A DNA stretch of 64,000 bases from Buddleja alternifolia. Its lineage: Eukaryota; Streptophyta; Magnoliopsida; Lamiales; Scrophulariaceae. A program made the position numbers and the translations under genes. The stretch covers positions 35,411,022 through 35,475,021 of the forward strand of contig CM033399.1 in assembly GCA_019426215.1 (NCBI GenBank), in the 5' to 3' direction. The notes beneath the pieces are model-generated. The model was not told the origin of the DNA. It did not search any database and saw nothing but the letters and a program-made list of their open reading frames with translations. Shown in pieces: positions 24,217-34,879 of this stretch. Numbering within the stretch: the first letter of the stretch is position 1; each line of letters starts with the position of its first letter.

Positions 24217-26522
24217 ATGGCTAGAACACAAAATCTTAGACGTACATATGGATTGCCTGATGTTAACCAGCAAGAGGTAGTGTCGGTGCATCATCAGGAA
24301 AGTCCTCGATCCGATGGAAGCTTAAGTAAGTTTCTAATGTTAATACTTTCTTATATTTTTAGGATTGGATTACTATTGTAAATTTATATGAATTTCTGCT
24401 ATATATGCGAAGTCTTTCACCTAATTGTAACCTTGTTATACGTTCTCACAGATGAGCACACAAACAAAAATAAGACAAGAGGATGTACATTTTGCCCTAA
24501 AGTTTGGGGCTTACCTCCTGGTGTCAAGTTGCCAATTAAATTAAACAAGCGTGGTCAACCTATAGGTGATAATAGCTCTCAGTTTACTACCTTTTTAGGT
24601 AATTTGGCCAAGATAGGTATGTATTGTCCAATTGACATTCTCGATTGGCGTAAAATACCAAAGTCCAACAAAAAAAAGTTGTTAGAAATTGTACAGGTAC
24701 TTTATCTATTTATTTGGAATAAGTGTTTTGTTTGAGTGTAACTTTAATTTTAAAAGCATATACTTAAATGCACATGGTTTCACTGCAGTCAAAGTTTATC
24801 GGGATTCATGGAATGGATGAGTGGATTTTGCAATCCATAGGTGAAAAATGGAGACATTGGAAGCGGCGCTTGAAGGATAAGTACTTTAAACCCGACATGC
24901 CATTTGAATATTTAGTGAAAAATACTGATGAAAGGGTGATTGAAGAGCAATGGAAAGGACTTCTCACTTTCTGGTTATCAGAAGAAGGAAAGGTAGAATG
25001 ATGTTTGATATTTTCATTATTTATTTACAATGATATTGTCTAAATATTGTTTTAATTTTTTTGTTTAGAAAGTAAGCGTGCGAGGGAAGGAAGCTAGAAA
25101 GAGAAAAAAATTGAATCACATCACGGGAAGAAGATCTTTTGCTCAAATACGTGAAGATGAGGTTAGGATGTGATAATTTATTCATAAATTAATAAAGTAC
25201 AATGTGCCTCTACTAGTTTTCTTTGGTGATTGTTTTCGCATTTTTCTAGGAAATATGGGTAATGACTTGAACCTTATTAAAATATGATATTTTTGCGATG
25301 TGATTTTTTGATTGAGATTATGATATTTCTTGGGTGAAAGCTTTGCTTCATTGACAATTAAACCTTTTTGGAAATCAGGAAAAAAAGATAGGGCGCGAAC
25401 CTACTCGGGCAGAAACATTTGGCTTATGCTTCGCAGTGGAAAAGGAAGGAGAGGCTAGACAAGTAATGGTGAGTGCCAAAAACTATTACATTGAGTTCTT
25501 AGTATTTCATATTATAATATTATTTGTCTGTCATTGTTGCTGTCATTGTTGCTGCAGGAAACAATGCGGGCACTAACTAATGAACTTGATGACCCATCCC
25601 AAGATGTTGTCTCTAGGAACGATGTTTTTTCTAAAGCTAATGGCCCAGAAAAAGCTGGACGACTTCGCACGTATGGGCATGGGGTCACACCTACAGACTT
25701 ATTTGAGGAAATTCCTTCTCGCAGAGCTTGTTTTCGAATGATTCAAACACTTAAGGAAAGGCTGGATACTGTCGAATCAAGGACTACCCAACAAAATATG
25801 GATGATATTAGCTCACCTGTCGATTCGGGTCTTCCATCATCCTCTTCTTATGAGCAAAGAATCCCAACTCTGGAAATAAATAATCCCCGACCACTACGCG
25901 TAAGTATGATCTTTATAACTACGATGGATGTGTTGATAATACATATTTTATAATAGTTATTAAGTTACAAGACAATTTCTACACTTGTTGAGGCCGAAAC
26001 TTGGGTTCTTTAGCAAACCAGTTAGTGTCATTTTATGCTCATTTTTGTTCTCATTATATTCTAAATATGCAAACAGGTGGTACCATTTTGGTTTCTTTTT
26101 CTTTTTTATTCTCTTCTTTGTTATTTGACCTCAAACATGTTTTGTATTATCTTTTGGGTCTTAGGTTAATTGTTCTGTTGCACTTTTGAGCATCGTGGAT
26201 CGAAAAGAAATTGTAGCAAAGGGATTCTTGAAAAGTATGGAACCCAGCAATCAAGTTGGTGGTCAAGTTTTAGGAAAAACCTATTGTGAAGTTCATATAA
26301 ATGTTGCTGTGAAGAGAGATGAGGAATTAATAAGACCGTATGATTCGTTTGAAACAATGAGAGATGTGATTGGCATGTCTATTTCCTGGCCAATATCCTT
26401 GGTATGTTTTTTAGATTATGTTTGGCGTTTGGAAGATATGTTACTAACTCAATTTGTCTCTAATCCTTGTATCTTTTTTTTCTTTCTTTTTTGAATATCA
26501 GGTGGTTCGTGATGAAAGTTGA
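24217..26522 (+). CDS. Second CACTA gene (Ptta/En/Spm family, TNPA-like), eight exons, intact
   Basis: Probably the DNA-binding accessory protein of the element. Exons as read: 24217-24325, 24452-24696, 24789-24992, 25069-25161, 25379-25468, 25558-25899, 26165-26401 and 26502-26522. All introns are GT-AG and all phases agree, giving an uninterrupted 446-aa protein. The core (GCTFCPKVWGLPPGVKLP, GQPIGDNSSQFTTFLGNLAK, WILQSIGEKWRHWKRRLK) matches the plant Ptta/En/Spm transposase family. Later parts contain a lysine/arginine-rich stretch (KEARKRKKLNH), RTYGHGVTPTDLF, a short helical stretch (MIQTLKERLDTVES) and a conserved C-terminal region found in these proteins. In En/Spm the matching protein binds subterminal repeats; here that role is inferred from family and position. 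Confidence 0.88.
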
Positions 26523-27247
26523 GACAATGAAGGCCGTTTATATATGATGTTTATTTTGATTCTTTTGCTTTTTGGATCAATTCTATATTTGTTTAGTAGT
26601 TTGGATAGGACTTTATGATATTTAGGTCGACTCTTTTAGATGGTAGTTTTTGAATTATTTTATTTGGATGGTGTTGAGACTAAATGTGGTTTTTCTATGA
26701 ACAGTACTTTAGTTGAATGATTGATATGATTGGCAGTTTTGTTTATATTGTAGTAATTGTTTTTTCTTAGAGTTTTTAATGACCTGTAAAAGTGTGTTTT
26801 GGAATTGATTGGGATAATTTTTTCTGTTTACCATTTTGTCACACTTCATTGCGTAACCTCAATTACCATTTAGTCACACTTAATTTTGTGTATCCTTAAT
26901 TACCCTTTCGTTACACTTTAAAATGTAGTCTTATTTAATTGAGAATACGGTTTAATAACGTCGAAATGAGCTTATCATTACAGTTCTTTTGTGTAGCGAG
27001 ATGTTGAGTTTAACTAATTTTTTACACTATTTTGTCACAGTTAAAAGTGTTACATAAAGTCAAAAAGCTTACACATATATGTGTGACCTATGGCATATAA
27101 TTAGTTACACTCACAAGTGTAACAATAAGTTTAGACTACGCCAAACTAGGTCACACAAATAAGAAATGTAACTTTTGTAGAAGTGTGACAATAAGGTGCT
27201 TTTAGTTACACTTACAAGTGTCACTAAAACCAATTTTTGTTGTAGTG
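26523..27247 (+). repeat. CACTA 3' end with subterminal repeats
   Basis: Downstream of the second gene. From about 26830 on, words such as GTCACACTT, GTTACACTT and AAGTGTAAC occur repeatedly in both orientations up to the terminus. This is the usual transposase-binding architecture of CACTA ends. Confidence 0.8.
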
Positions 27248-27250
27248 AAT

Positions 27251-27676
27251 ATTTTACACAAAATCCTATACTCGACATAATTTGGTTCAAAGCATTACAA
27301 TTGAAAGTACAAGACCATTAGTGAAATAGGTCATGATTTTCATTCCATCTATCTGGTTCTAATTAGTAAACCAATTAGTAAACTAATTAAACTAATTTCA
27401 CAAGTGACAATATGCAAAGAAACAATTAGTAATTTCAAGATTTAATCTCACAACTAACTTCAACAACACTGATAAATTGTTATCCTTCTTTTAGATAATA
27501 TAACCTTTAAACTCTTCTACTTAATTAAAGAATTGTTAAAGCATGCTTAAATAACTTCTGATTGAACCACTTAATTAAAACATGCATGTCAAATTAGCAG
27601 CTCATAATTAAGTTAACAACTAACTAAACCACAAGATTAATGGATTAATAGTTTATTAGTACTGAGTTTTCCGTGA
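27251..27676. other. AT-rich stretch, probable continuation of the interrupted gypsy LTR
   Basis: No gene. Its position directly after the CACTA target duplication makes it the other half of the DNA that the CACTA element split. No LTR end could be placed. Confidence 0.35.
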
Positions 27677-27681
27677 CTAAA

Positions 27682-28274
27682 TGTTAGGGATGGTAGCATT
27701 AGAGCACGAAGAATACACAAGAAACAATAAATTCTAAGCCTAAACATGAAGATGAAAAACACGAGCATTTTAACGTGGTTCGCCATAACTTGCCTACATC
27801 CACGAGCCAACCTAGACTTTATTTCTCAATGAGTGAATCAATGTTTACAAGAGTGAGTTCTCATATTTATAATGGTGGAGAAATCTAAAACCCTAACAAA
27901 TTAGGAAAAGCAATCCTAAACAATTAGGGAATAATTCTTAACACAATAGGAAACAATTCCAATCAAATTAGGACTCAAAACATGCCAAAAAATAGCCCAA
28001 CACGCAAAAAACCTGTAAAAAACGCGTACTGAAAAAAGCTGTCTGCGCACGTAGCGCTGTGGCCCCACACCTCCAGTGGCTAATTTTTGCCTTGGCGCCA
28101 AATCCAGTGCCACGGCGCCAAATCCAGCGCCACGGCGCCACTTGGCCAGAAACTTGACCCCAATTTTTCAGCCTATTGACTTCTTTTGCGACCCCGGTCA
28201 ACTCCGACCCTTCTTGGCTCTATTTTGGCTCTTCTTCTTGACCCTATTTTGATCTGACTCCACCAATCCCATCA
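27682..28274 (-). repeat. 3' LTR of the 2.4-kb non-autonomous LTR element
   Basis: Starts TGTTAGGGATGG and ends CCAATCCCATCA, with TSD CTAAA at 27677-27681. The region 28090-28140 has several GGCGCC words whose number and order differ from those in the right LTR. Purine-rich AAGTGGGAGAT adjoins it on the minus strand, marking it as the 3' LTR. Confidence 0.9.
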
Positions 28275-29474
28275 ATCTCCCACTTGGAGACTGATCAAAA
28301 TAACCCAAACTCAACTCGAACCGCCTCTTCACTTATTCTAAGTGAACCTTAGTCTATTCGACCCATCCCCATATTCAATGGAGATCAAATCCAAAGACTT
28401 CTCCCTGTCAATTCATTCGTCCTCTAGTGACACCCACTTGACGAACTCTCTCTGTGAGCATAGTTCCTTCTTTTTAAACCATTGCCACTACCATATTCTT
28501 TTGGTGATCGGCCAATTCCTGAATACCGTGGCATATCCATCTTGGTCCAACTAACCCTCGGATATAGGTTACTCTAAAACCCGAACATGTCACACTCAAA
28601 TCACCTCGATCTACCCGTCCACTGACATCTTTCCACCAAGAACTTTTCCAACGGCAATCTCGGATCCCTCATATATTTGCTCTCTGCCCCTGCATGAGCT
28701 ATGTCTGATCCATCCGCCAACTTGGTTTTTCAATGGCCAACTCGGGTCATTGACACATCTGCTCGAGCTCCCACTCCACGAGCTATGTCACATCCCTCTG
28801 CCAATAACCCACCACGACTCCACAACTCTACCTACCCAGCTTCGCATCTTGCCATCATGACTTCCGATTCCACGGTCAACCCCTCCCGGCGCCGTTTCCT
28901 GCCTTCATGGTTCCTCTCTACGTGGTCATGCCTCCACAACCCTGCCTCCCTCTAGTCTCTCGACTACACGACTCTACCCTCTCGATTACCGATTCTATCA
29001 TTCTGACCTCTGGCTTGGTGGATTTGTTTTCTTGGCACCATAGCTCTGCCTCCTCAATCTAGCAACTCATTCGCACCCTCTCAAAAACATGAATTTGCTC
29101 TCTGACCTCTGGCTCTACGGTTCTGCCTCTGGCACCGCAACTGCTCCCACTGGCTTCGTGTTCTACCCACCTGGTAACACAAATCTGCCTCTGCTGGCAC
29201 CACGATTTTTCAACGTTTTCTCGTTAACGTTTAACGGGATTACTCTTCTTTGGTTGACGATCTACCCGATCTCATCCTCCTCTGTCATCTTCTCCGGCTT
29301 CACCACGACCTCAATCCGTGCTTCTCTGCAACGAAATCATCGAGCTTGATTATTCTTCCTTCTCCTACCATCGTTCCCACGACGAAATCCGTGTTTAGCC
29401 AAAAACACTTCCCCATAGATCTAGATTTAAGACGCGCGTTTTCTAAATCTACAACCTATGGCTCTGATACCAGT

Positions 29475-30062
29475 TGTTAGGGATGGTAGCATCAGAGCAC
29501 GAAGAATACACAAAAAACAATAAATTCTAAGCCTAAACATGAAGATGAAAAATACGAGCATTTTAACGTGGTTCGGCATAACTTGCCTACATCCACGAGC
29601 CAACCTAGACTTTATTTCTCAATGAGTGAATCAATGTTTACAAGAGTGAGTTCTCATATTTATAATGGTGGAGAAGTCTAAAACCCTAGCAAATCAGGAA
29701 AAGCAATCCTAAACAACTAGAGAATAATTCTTAACACAATAGGAAACAATTCAAATCAAATTAGGACTCAAAACATGCCAAAAAATAGCCCAACACGTGA
29801 AAAACCCGTACTGAAAAAAGCTGTCCGCGCATAGCGCTGTGGCCCCAAATCTGGCGCCGTGGCGCCACACCTCTAGTGGCTAATTTTTGCCTTGGCGCCA
29901 TGGCGCCAAATCTAGCTCCACGGCGCCACTTGGCCAGAAACTTGACCCCGATTTTTGAGCCTATTGACTTCTTTCCCGACCCCGGTCAACCCAGACCCTT
30001 CTTGGCTCTATTTTGGCTCCTCTTCTTGACCCTATTTTGATCCGACTCCACCAATCTCATCA
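29475..30062 (-). repeat. 5' LTR of the 2.4-kb non-autonomous LTR element
   Basis: The partner of 27682-28274, with the same TG...CA ends, followed by TSD CTAAA. It differs from the left LTR by several substitutions and by indels around the GGCGCC-rich segment (about 29845-29930), so it is clearly older than the 6-kb copia-type element. Confidence 0.9.
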
Positions 30063-30067
30063 CTAAA

Positions 30068-31162
30068 TTCACCGTTCTAACAATTTTCTAGGGAAGCCAA
30101 TCCGTGGTTCACTTGAACAAGGATGATATATCATAATTAGCTATTACAAATAATTGATAATAGGATGTAAACAACCATTAGATAGCTAGAGTAATTAAAG
30201 GAAAGAGGATAATTAAAGACAAAGAGGGAAACACGTACCTGCGAAGTGTGGAAGAGAAATGAAAAGGGTGCAAGTTGTGTAAATATATATACACGTGACT
30301 ATGCTTGTTATATGTATATACAAATAATAGAATAGGTGACACATTTCCAAGAGGGATGCGTGGCAATGAGTGAGGGACAAGGACGCCTTGGTGCTACCAA
30401 TCTGATACTTAACCCCTTCATTTTCCTAAATATAAAAATTGGTCCCTAAAATTGTAAGGTATTATAATCCGACCCTGGAACTTTGTAGAACTTGCAGTTT
30501 AATCCAAAACGTTATAAATTTCCTCCAATCCAATCTTTTAAGTGTTACTATTTCTTTTAAACACGGAAGTATAAATTCATTTTGGTGCATTGGCCCCCTT
30601 TTTAATAATTTTTTTCTTAGCCTCTAAAATTTCATAGAATTTCACTTAGTCTCAACTTCTAAGAAACTCTTCATGGATAACTTTGAGCAATGAAACATTT
30701 AAAGAATTGAATGGAGCACATACATATCACACATTTCATTAATCTCAATGGACAATCGAATCAGGGGTAAAATATAATCAAACACGAAGACAATATAAGG
30801 TACTTAGTTCTTTCAAATTATAACAATTTAAGATATAAATAAGTAAACTTGCACCTAGAATTGTGGGGCATTACATAATTCTTTCTTGACATTTTCTTTT
30901 CACCTTTTATTTGTGTTTGCAAATACTATGGACTTCTGATTCTTTACCTCTTTTGATAATTTCGCACTTTTAATCACCTTATTATAAGCAGAATTGTTTG
31001 TGAACACACCAAAACTAACTACGTGAAGACAATTTCTAGATGATGAAAGTAAATATTCTGTAAGTGTTCTCTCATCATCTAGAAACTTCTCTGAAGCTAC
31101 TTTCAAGAGACAAAATAAGTAAATTAATAACCTTTGATATATAGTCGTCGAAACCAATAGGT
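30068..31162. other. Intergenic, 3' side of UGT copy 2
   Basis: No gene. An inverted pair TTTCTAGATGATGA (31033-31046) and TCATCATCTAGAAA (31072-31085) with a 25-base loop lies about 80 bases after the UGT stop and may be in its 3' UTR. Text at 30430-30660 (GGTCCCTAAAATT, GCATTGGCCCCC) looks like decayed MITE sequence. Confidence 0.45.
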
Positions 31163-32973
31163 TCAAACTCTCATCAAGGATGAAACAAATTCTTCAATAT
31201 TTCTATCCGAACTCCCTCCCTCATCAACTGCCTTCCTAGCCAATTCCTTCCATTTTATTGCACTTCTTCGGATCTCTTCCGCAGTCTCCCCCTCCATGAC
31301 ATGCCTAATGCAACGAATTATTTCATCTTCTCTAACTATCCCATTCACATCCTTTTCGGCCCTAGCTCCCATTTTCCAAACATCTGCCACAAATTTCGCG
31401 TTCGTACTCTGATCGCTCCATTGTGGGACCGCCACCATAGGGACTCCGGAGGCTAATGCCTCCAGAGTCGAATTCCACCCGCAGTGTGTGACAAAGCACC
31501 CTATTGCATCGTGTGATAAAACGTCTAATTGATGACACCATGTTACAATTAAACCTTTCTCGGGTGTGTTCTCCTCTCTATAGTTTTTGGGAAGTTTGGC
31601 TTCTTCCGATGCTCTAACCACCCATAGGAAACTCATTTTGCTCGTTCTCAAGGCGAGGGCCAATTCTTCCATTTGCTCGACTCCTGGTTTTGCAAAACTA
31701 CCGAAGGATACATAAACGACTGACTTGGGACGTTGTTCGTTGAGCCATTTCGTGCAAGGATCAGTTACTGGCTTGAAGGCACTGAGGCCGTATTCTTTAT
31801 CTTCGTGTAGTCTTTTGTCTAAGTACATTGATGGGATGGTTGGTCCGATAGGTCTCACGGGTAAAAACTTAGCCATCCAGTCACATACCTTGTAACATGA
31901 AAGATATTGTAGCACCAATTAGTTGATAACATCCTCGTTACCACATATCGTTAAGGAAAAAAATTCAATCATATTTGATTTGATTTATTTTATTTTGATA
32001 TTTCATTTATATGCAATATTATTATTACAGATGTGCGTGATTATAAACTGTTCGGATGCAACTATGATGTTGAACATAACAAGGAACACCAAATCAAAAC
32101 TAAAATATCAAAATAAACTTCGAACATCACCTCAAATGTTCTATCCAAAATATATAGAGCGATTATATTGTAGTATTTCATTACTTTTACATGGTTTTAG
32201 ATTTTAAAAAACGCCGTATATACTTAAAATATAAATGTAACATAAAATAAAATAAAAAATATTCAACATTTTGCAACCTATTAAAAAATTAATCTCAGTT
32301 GTAGTAAATTGCATACCTCTTGTTCCAACTCATGAAACGTATTAACAAAAATCCAGTCCACCATCTCCACATTCCTGAACTGCTTAATCATCATCTCGGA
32401 TCTCTCCGGATCCGATTCATACTCACCGATAAACGATGGCGTATCCGTCGCTTTCAACACCGGTAACCCTCCCGGAACCCTAACCTCCGCCGCCGTAAGC
32501 GGAAGCTTCACCTCTCCCTTATAAACATGGAAGTAAATATTATTCACTGAATTCGACTGAGTGAAAAACATCGCCACCGTCAACCCGAATTTCTTCGCAA
32601 CATCCAACGCCCACGGGTAAAAGGGATCGTAAATTACGCAATCAACGCCGCGGCCGGAGCTCCGGAGCTTCACCAGGAGCTCCGCCAAAGACTCCGATCC
32701 AGCTTTCCAGGAACGGTTGTAGTACTCCTCGGGGCTCACCTTCTCGGCATCACCGTCGTCGAAGCCATTGGATACTGTTTCCACCGGAAAAGAACCCGCC
32801 GGAAAATCTTGCGCGGTTTTGAGGAAGTATTTAGTTATTGCTAGCGTGATTTGAATATTTTTTGATTTGTGATACAAACGCTTGGAGAATTGGAGCATGG
32901 GGTTTATGTGACCTTGGAGTGGAAATGGTAAGATTAAACAATGAGGATTTTTCAGTTCTTTCTCATTTTCCAT
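31163..32973 (-). CDS. UDP-glucosyltransferase, UGT74 type (UGT copy 2), two exons
   Basis: Predicted UDP-glucose-dependent glucosyltransferase. Exons as read: 32317-32973 and 31163-31888, with a 428-bp GT-AG intron in phase 0 after LEQE, the same place as in copies 1 and 3. The joined protein is 460 aa. Seen are [12 protein letters not shown] with the likely catalytic His22, VIYDPFYPW with the likely partner Asp116, [13 protein letters not shown], and the PSPG box at 336-379 ending in DQ. Oddity: the box starts WCHQ instead of the near-universal WCPQ. The start ATG at 32973 gives the normal N-terminus. Exon 1 is much more GC-rich in codon third positions than the surrounding DNA in its middle part (about 32440-32720). 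UGT74 naming is from motif wording; the acceptor is unknown. Confidence 0.93.
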
Positions 32974-33169
32974 TTTTTCTGAATTGTAATCTGAAATTCA
33001 GATTCAATCCAAAGTTGTTCAGAGTGTTTTATCGTTTGAGTTTTTTTTTTTTCTTTTTGTACGATTTTTAAATTTCGGGTGGAAATGTCAAAAGTTTTGG
33101 CTCCTATGAATTATACCCCTATTGGCACTGATGCTGTCATGATATCATTTTGAAATTATGATTCAACTT

Positions 33170-33720
33170 TTATTTTTTATTTTTATTTTTTATTTTAAGA
33201 AAAATCGGTCTTAACTTATATATCATTCAATCTAAAATTTACAACGTTTGGAATAATATAATTCATATCGACTCAAAAAATGTAATAAGAATATCTAAAA
33301 TACCAACTATCAAGTTTCTAAAAGATAACAAATTTTAAGAATTCACAAACGAACACAGGAAAATTCTTGTGTTCAAGACCACACTCTTATTCAAGTGAGA
33401 AAAACTCTCCTTAGAGAGAGAAATCGAACTCTCCTTAGAAAGAGAAATCGAACTCTCATTAGAGAGAGAAAATAAAAACTAAACACAAATATAAAATACT
33501 ATCTAAAACATTATTTATTATTTGTCTTCATCTCGTCAGATACATCTCTGTCTCATTAGATCCAGCCATGTCTCGTCCGATCTGAAGTTGGAATACATAA
33601 TTTGAAGGACGGTGCTCCAACCCGACCCCCCGATGATTGTGTTGACAATAGTGGTGATCGGGGTAACCGTCTCATCAAACCATCGTCGGTGAAAAAGAAG
33701 CGTTTTCTTTTTTATTCGTT
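33170..33720 (-). mobile_element. Unclassified retroposon repeat R (copy 1 of 3)
   Basis: This resembles, on the minus strand, the plus-strand repeat at 51441-51978. Shared words include GACCACACTCTTATTCAA, several AGAGAGAGAAA-type blocks of the form GAACTCTC, and GTGCTCCAACCCG. It has no ORF. A T-rich stretch at the left would be the A-tail. Confidence 0.55.
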
Positions 33721-33727
33721 AATTATT

Positions 33728-34820
33728 GAGTTTATGAGCTTACATTTTGTAGTATGCAAGTAAATGCATTAGACAGATCCCATAGCCAAATAAATGTTGA
33801 GATCACAATATATAATATATATATCCCGACAATGGATTTATCATAGAATAAATGCATTTATTTTTTAATATGTAATTGGAATAAGTACATATAGGAGTTA
33901 TGAGGGAAAATTACAGTTTTCGTCCCTAAAGTTGTAGCCAAAAACACATTTGGTCCCTCATGTTTCAACCTCAACACATTTGGTCCCTCAACTTACAAAT
34001 TTTGAACAAATGTGGTCCCTGCCGTCAATTTACCGTTAGAACTAATGAAATTTGCACTGTTCATCATCTTCTCCAACTAACCCAACTTTAAAATCCGATT
34101 TCAAACTTTAAATTATGATATCTCACTCATTTCAAGTCCATTTTTAACGAATCTTATATGGTTAGAATCGTCTCAATGAGTAGAATCCATCCATGTAAGT
34201 TTTGTCCCAAAATAGGCTGATTCAAAAAACGAATTTTTTCGAATTTGTGCGGTTCGGGTCAATAGAATCAGCGTATTTTGGGACAAAACTTACATGGATG
34301 GATTCTATTCGTTGAGACGATTCTAACCATATAAGATTCGTTAAAAATGGACTTGAAATGAGTGAGATATCATAATTTAAAGTTTGAAATCGGATTTTAG
34401 AGTTGGGGAAGATGATGAACAGTGCGGATTCCGTTAGTTCTAACGGTAAATTGACGGCAGGGACCACATTTGTTCGAAATTTGTAAGTTGAGGGACTAAA
34501 TGTGTTGAGGCCGAAACATGAGGGACCAAATGTGTTTTTGGCTTCAACTTCAGGGACGAAAAGTGTAATTTTCCCGGAGTTATGACAAGAGATAATACAC
34601 ATGTACCTGAGTTTATGAGCTTACATTTTGTAGTATGCAAGTAAATGCATTAGACAGATCCCATAGCCAAATAAATGTTGAGATCACAATATATAATATA
34701 TATATATCCCGACAATGGATTTATCATAGAATAAATGCATTTATTTTTTAATATGTAATTGGAATAAGTACATATAGGAGTTATGACAAGAGATAATACA
34801 CATGTACCAAAAAAAGTTGT
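33728..34820. repeat. Tandem duplication of a unit of about 207 bp, first copy split by a MITE
   Basis: The segment from GAGTTTATGAGCTTACATTT to ACACATGTACC occurs twice in direct order. The first copy (33728-34608) is interrupted by the 672-bp foldback element; the second (34610-34808) is uninterrupted. The two copies differ mainly by one TA unit in a short microsatellite. Confidence 0.9.
33904..34575. mobile_element. Foldback MITE with 10-bp target duplication (Mutator type)
   Basis: GGAGTTATGA flanks both ends (33894-33903, 34576-34585). The element starts GGGAAAATTACAGTTTTC and its right half is the near-complete reverse complement of the left half, so almost all of the 672 bp can fold into one hairpin with arms of roughly 300 bp. 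It carries words common to plant MITEs (ACACATTTGGTCCCTCA). It has no coding capacity. The target duplication length and long inverted repeats fit Mutator-like MITEs. Confidence 0.93.
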
Positions 34821-34879
34821 ACATGTTACACCAGGTTGTTTTCACACGTAAGTGCTTACGTATTCTTTACTATTTGTTT

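Larger units (their letters stand above)
17906..27247 (+). mobile_element. Complete 9.3-kb CACTA (En/Spm) DNA transposon
   Basis: It begins CACTACAAAAAAAATGG and ends with the inverted partner CCAATTTTTGTTGTAGTG; the 3-bp duplication AAT is perfect (17903-17905 and 27248-27250). Both ends carry many subterminal GTTACACTT/AAGTGT-type repeats in both orientations, likely transposase-binding sites (right cluster about 26830-27235, left cluster about 17935-18010). Inside are two multi-exon genes in the same direction, a TNP2-type transposase and a Ptta/En/Spm-type second protein, both open throughout when spliced. The structure is that of a potentially autonomous element. Confidence 0.95.
27677..30067 (-). 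mobile_element. Short non-autonomous LTR retrotransposon (TRIM/SMART-like), 2.4 kb
   Basis: LTRs of 593 and 588 bp (27682-28274 and 29475-30062) enclose only 1.2 kb, flanked by CTAAA on both sides (27677-27681, 30063-30067). Beside the right LTR, GGCTCTGATACCAGT is on the minus strand a primer-binding site for initiator methionine tRNA. No gag or pol motif is present in the interior, which is C-rich on the plus strand and repetitive (CACGAGCTATGTC-like words). It must have been mobilised by another element, perhaps a copia type. Confidence 0.9.

Noticed and set aside
28342..29480. Plus-strand frames of 62-86 codons in the small LTR element
   Set aside because: They lie on the strand opposite to the element's polarity, are low-complexity C-rich, and show no gag or pol motif.
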